Part shown: piece by piece, positions 22,464 to 25,000 of the stretch
How positions within the stretch are numbered: position 1 is the first letter of the stretch
How the letters are laid out: each line of letters starts with the position of its first letter
Origin: Chrysomallon squamiferum
Taxonomy: Eukaryota > Mollusca > Gastropoda > Neomphalida > Peltospiridae
Assembly (NCBI GenBank): GCA_012295275.1
Contig: CM022670.1
Location: 38,564,751 to 38,589,750, forward strand
Direction: 5' to 3'
DNA length: 25,000 nucleotides
Position numbers and translations under genes: made by a program
Notes under the pieces: generated by a model
Databases searched by the model: none
Seen by the model: the letters and a program-made list of their open reading frames with translations, nothing else
What the model was told of the DNA's origin: nothing

Positions 22464-22824
22464 CCACTGAACCATCTATAATTATACATTTTTAGACTTC
22501 AAGTCACTCAGTTTCAAATGTAACCTCTTATCTAATCTCATTATTTCCAAATCCAGTAATTTTGAAAATTCACCTCTAGCAGACTCTGAAAAAACAGATC
22601 AGGTTCAGTATTTAATACATGATTATAATAAAGATGATTCACCCTCTGCAATTAAACTTTGTACAAAACCAAGAAAGAAAAAACATATATGTCAGTAGTT
22701 GTCAGTGTTTTGAATAATAAAAAAATAAAAAAATGATTTTCAGATAAATAAAATACTGCGATTGGAATATGGATTTCACAAATCATTTACTTTCATCTTT
22801 GATTACTGTTGATCTATCTACTGC

Positions 22825-22827
<3 letters not shown>

Positions 22828-22860
<33 letters not shown>
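22828..22860. repeat. Poly-T tract in the Trx-B 3' UTR
   Basis: An uninterrupted T run of about 33 bases downstream of the Trx-B stop. It is within the 3' UTR if the distal polyadenylation site at 22923 is used. Confidence 0.85.
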
Positions 22861-22863
<3 letters not shown>

Positions 22864-22922
22864 ATGAATGTAGCAAATTAGATTTTTATTCATTTGTGTT
22901 GTATACATTGTCACAACTAGCA

Positions 22923-22928
22923 AATAAA
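22923..22928 (+). terminator. Likely distal polyadenylation signal of Trx-B
   Basis: AATAAA is followed by CTTTTGGTTTTGTTC (about 22942-22956), a strong GU/U-rich downstream element. Earlier hexamers at 22627, 22716 and 22747 have weaker downstream sequence and could give shorter 3' UTRs. The distal site implies a 3' UTR of about 480 bases. Confidence 0.55.
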
Positions 22929-23040
22929 AGGCTTCAGTTACTCTTTTGGTTTTGTTCTTCTTTTTGATTTGAAACATTAATGGACTTTTATTATTGTTGT
23001 TATTTCCCATTATGTTGTTTCCCATTACATGTATAAACAA

Positions 23041-23740
23041 AATATTATTTACAGTAGAGTTATTTTTACAAACATCAACACAACTGTGTTATTGTATTTA
23101 CAATATGTATAAAAAAAAAATATGTAATCTTATTCATGTCCTTGAAATGATACACCCACAGAGCTGTATTGTCATATATTCAGATATGTTTACAAGATGG
23201 CTGTATTCTGATATTTACATACCTCTGTTGTTGTATTTACAAGCACTACGATGAAATAGCAGTAGTGTTGTATTTACAAATATTACTATAACAAACCTGT
23301 ATTGTCATATAGATCTGCTGTCATTTACAAATATTACTACAACAGCTTTGCTGAACTACTACAACATAGCTGTTTTGTCATATTTACAAATACTACTACA
23401 ACAGCTGTTTTGTCATATTTACAAATACTACTACAACATAGCTGTTTTGTCATATTTACAAATACTGCTACATCATAGGTATTTTGTCATATTTACAAAT
23501 ACTACTTCAACATAGGTATTTTGTCGTAATTACAAATACTACTACAACATAGCTGTTTCGTCATATTTACAAATACTACTACAACATAGCTGTTTTGTCA
23601 TATTTACAAATACTACTACAACATAGCTGTTTTGTCATATTTACAAATACTACTACAACAGCTGTTTTGTCATATTTACAAATACAACATAGCTGTTTTG
23701 TCATATTTACAAATACTAATACAACATATTTGTATTCTGT
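23041..23740. repeat. 37-bp minisatellite with a decayed left flank
   Basis: About ten good tandem units (23359-23726) have consensus built from ACATAGCTGTTTTGTCAT then ATTTACAAATACTACTACA, about 37 bp. Several units lack 2 bp (CAACAGCTG instead of CAACATAGCTG), and the last unit is internally shortened. From 23041 to 23358 the same TTTACAAATA...TGTATTGTCATAT words recur with growing divergence, so the array seems to have expanded rightwards from old units. It lies between the convergent Trx-B and - strand genes. I see no coding function. Confidence 0.85.
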
Positions 23741-23763
23741 TAATTTACCAACCTAAATAGTGT

Positions 23764-23779
23764 AAAGGGAGATAACTTG
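23764..23779. repeat. AAAGGGAGATAACTTG motif
   Basis: This word, or its core AAAGGGAGAT (also at about 10041 and 12551), is one I remember as very common in mollusc genomic DNA as part of short interspersed elements. It supports a mollusc source but does not prove it, and I cannot delimit an element around it. Confidence 0.3.
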
Positions 23780-23929
23780 TTCATACATTTAAAAGAATGG
23801 ATTTGTCACCACACTATAAATCGTATACAGATGTTTTCTTGGCAATAACTGTTGTCAAATAATTTTGAAATAAAATGTGACATTAATAAAAAATGAAAAA
23901 TAAATATATTTTTGATTATTATATTTTGA

Positions 23930-24060
23930 ATCCATACAGGATGAAATAGTTTTGTGATGAAAGGCTGCTCTGTAGTAAAGTCCTCTAATGGTGACCAGAT
24001 CATGAATTTCCCAACCCGACCACTACTCGAGATAAAAGCCAAACTGGTTTCCTCCCACAA
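23930..24060 (-). other. High-complexity - strand block, possible exon of the gene starting at 24516
   Basis: In surrounding simple sequence this block keeps a - strand frame open that includes WEETSLAFISSSGRVGKF and WSPLEDFTTEQPF. A T-rich tract (about 24065-24090) precedes it on the - strand. Two acceptors are possible: GGGAG, which from the 24516 start gives a 28-residue product that stops early, and CCAG a few bases later, which continues the open frame and ends at a donor-like GTATGG near 23938. I do not recognise the peptide. It could also be a repeat fragment. Confidence 0.2.
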
Positions 24061-24102
24061 AGTGCATAAAAAAAGAAACCAACAAGAAGTAATTTAAAAC
24101 TG

Positions 24103-24108
24103 TTTATT
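24103..24108 (-). terminator. - strand AATAAA with U/GU-rich downstream sequence
   Basis: On the - strand AATAAA is followed by CTTCTTGTTGGTTTC and a T run (about 24065-24090), a good polyadenylation context. It could end a long Trx-C 3' UTR of about 800 bases. If the T tract is instead a splice acceptor tract for the block at 23930-24060, this reading is wrong. Confidence 0.3.
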
Positions 24109-24481
24109 TTTTTTTATATTTACATTAATTATAATGATAAATAATTACATAGACATTATAAATGAATAAAATAATGATTTAAAATAAACGGTAAAATAAA
24201 TATTGACATATTATTAGTATTTTTGTTGTTATTACACTGTATTATCTAAATAAATAAATAACAGAAAAAGAAAATAATGCTATTGTTTGTTGGCAAAGTT
24301 TGGATTGATGATGAATAGGGTTATAAATTTCTTTTTTTTTTCTTTCAAGATTTTATTTTATTGTGTAGAACGGTTTATCATCGCTCATGACAAAGCATGA
24401 CAGTAAAATAATACTGAACAAAACACGTGAACGCTGCCATTTTATCAGTTTACACCTCAAGTCACGACGTCATTCACTTAC

Positions 24482-24516
24482 GATAACAGAAACTTTAAAG
24501 CACTTCCGGCCGCCAT
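24482..24516 (-). CDS. Probable first coding exon of an unidentified gene (partial)
   Basis: On the - strand ATG GCG GCC begins at 24516 in a good initiation context (G at -3 and +4). Twelve codons read MAAGSALKFLL plus two bases of a Ser codon, then a perfect donor GTAAGT (24481-24476). The exon therefore ends in phase 2. The peptide is small and hydrophobic, like the start of a signal peptide, membrane segment or mitochondrial presequence; I cannot name it. It starts 372 bp downstream of the Trx-C stop on the same strand, so the two genes would be closely packed. Later exons are uncertain, with a candidate at 23930-24060. It could instead be a chance ATG within a promoter motif. Confidence 0.4.
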
Positions 24517-24526
24517 GACATCACGA
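24501..24526 (-). promoter_or_regulatory. ETS, YY1 and CRE-like promoter cluster
   Basis: Read on the - strand, CGTGATGTCA (CRE-like), then ATGGCGGC (YY1 core), then CCGGAAGTG (consensus ETS) lie side by side. A second CRE-like GACGTCAT (24467-24473) and the E-box CACGTG (24424-24429) are close by inside the presumed intron. ETS plus YY1 around the start codon is typical of TATA-less housekeeping promoters. The motifs are seen directly; the promoter role is inference. Confidence 0.45.
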
Positions 24527-24583
24527 TTACTGAAATAGGTCGACGCTTTGATATTTTTAAATTGTAGTCTTTTCTGTGTATAT

Positions 24584-24589
24584 TTTATT
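24584..24589 (-). terminator. Proximal polyadenylation signal candidate for Trx-C
   Basis: The - strand AATAAA lies about 300 bases after the Trx-C stop and just before the promoter-like cluster at 24501-24526, as expected if Trx-C ends before the next gene begins. Downstream sequence is A-rich rather than GU-rich, so support is modest. Confidence 0.35.
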
Positions 24590-24887
24590 ACTGATTAAGA
24601 CCGAACGAAATAATTTCAAATTAAACACACAGAACATATCTTGACAATTTAGTTATACACTGTATCTGTATAGGTACACTTTAAATAGACGACTAATACG
24701 GAAATCTGTAAAACGTCAAACTGTGACTTAAAATAAAATACTGCAGCAAATAAATTTAAATTACATGAGTATTGAAACATTTTTAAAAAAAACAGAAAGA
24801 AAGAATGAACAAGAGTTATTTAAATGACATTGATGTACAGTAATGTAACATGAAACAATTATTTCTTTGGATGTTTTGGCTAAATGA

Positions 24888-24950
24888 TTACAAATGTTTT
24901 TCTATCAGAGATGCAAGCTGTTCTTTGTTCGCTCCCATCATGCTTTCTAC
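24888..24950 (-). CDS. TXN: Thioredoxin Trx-C, last coding exon only (partial)
   Basis: On the - strand an acceptor TATTTTCAG (24951-24959) leads into 20 codons and TAA. The peptide is VESMMGANKEQLASLIEKHL, matching the C-terminal beta-strand and helix of thioredoxin: it shares G, A, L, L, I, K, H with both Trx-A and Trx-B last exons. Length (20 codons plus stop) and intron phase 0 are identical to exon 5 of both neighbours, so this is a third family member rather than a chance frame. The active site and earlier exons lie beyond the right edge. It is transcribed towards Trx-B. Being C-terminal only, it could belong to a larger thioredoxin-domain protein. Confidence 0.85.
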   Translation of the reverse strand, partial: VESMMGANKEQLASLIEKHL

Positions 24951-25000
24951 CTGAAAATACAGAGTATTCTGTTATGTTATTTTAAAACCACACAAACAAA

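Overview
This is a very AT-rich eukaryotic window, dominated by homopolymer tracts, (TTTA)n, (ATT)n and (GT)n microsatellites. Genes are interrupted by GT-AG introns with polypyrimidine tracts, so the source is a metazoan. The thioredoxin gene structure and repeats built around AAAGGGAGATAA (a motif I remember as common in mollusc DNA) point to a lophotrochozoan, most likely a mollusc. No species can be named from sequence alone.

Layout. Bases 1-8560 hold no recognisable protein gene. They read like one very long T-rich 3' untranslated or non-coding transcript on the + strand, ending at a good polyadenylation site near 8532. Bases 8650-8925 are a degenerate minisatellite. Bases 8930-14760 are intergenic: microsatellites, one GC-richer block with nested inverted repeats (10022-10113), a perfect DR1 nuclear-receptor-type site (11823-11835), and scattered CCAAT and YY1-like motifs.

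Bases 14800-22950 carry two complete head-to-tail thioredoxin genes. Trx-A spans 15077-17777 (108 aa) and Trx-B spans 18763-22463 (104 aa). Each has five coding exons, all four introns are phase 0 and fall at matching positions, and both keep WCGPC, the buried Asp and the cis-Pro. By hand alignment the proteins are about 65% identical. A third paralogue, Trx-C, is seen only as its last coding exon on the - strand at the right edge (24888-24950). The window therefore shows at least three clustered thioredoxin genes, with Trx-B and Trx-C convergent. Just downstream of Trx-C, also on the - strand, a compact ETS/YY1/CRE promoter-like cluster overlaps a likely first coding exon of an unrelated gene (24482-24516).

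The most interesting signals are: (1) an unannotated exon-like 78-bp segment inside Trx-A intron 1, with strong splice sites on both sides, phase 0 and no stop, which would insert 26 residues near the thioredoxin N-terminus; (2) a 185-bp foldback (MITE-like) element in Trx-B intron 1; (3) the - strand gene start near 24516; (4) an inverted-repeat, TATA-containing Trx-B promoter; (5) a 37-bp minisatellite downstream of Trx-B. The three Trx proteins would be cytosolic disulfide reductases recycled by thioredoxin reductase. The cluster looks like local duplication followed by divergence of promoters, non-catalytic cysteines and C-termini.
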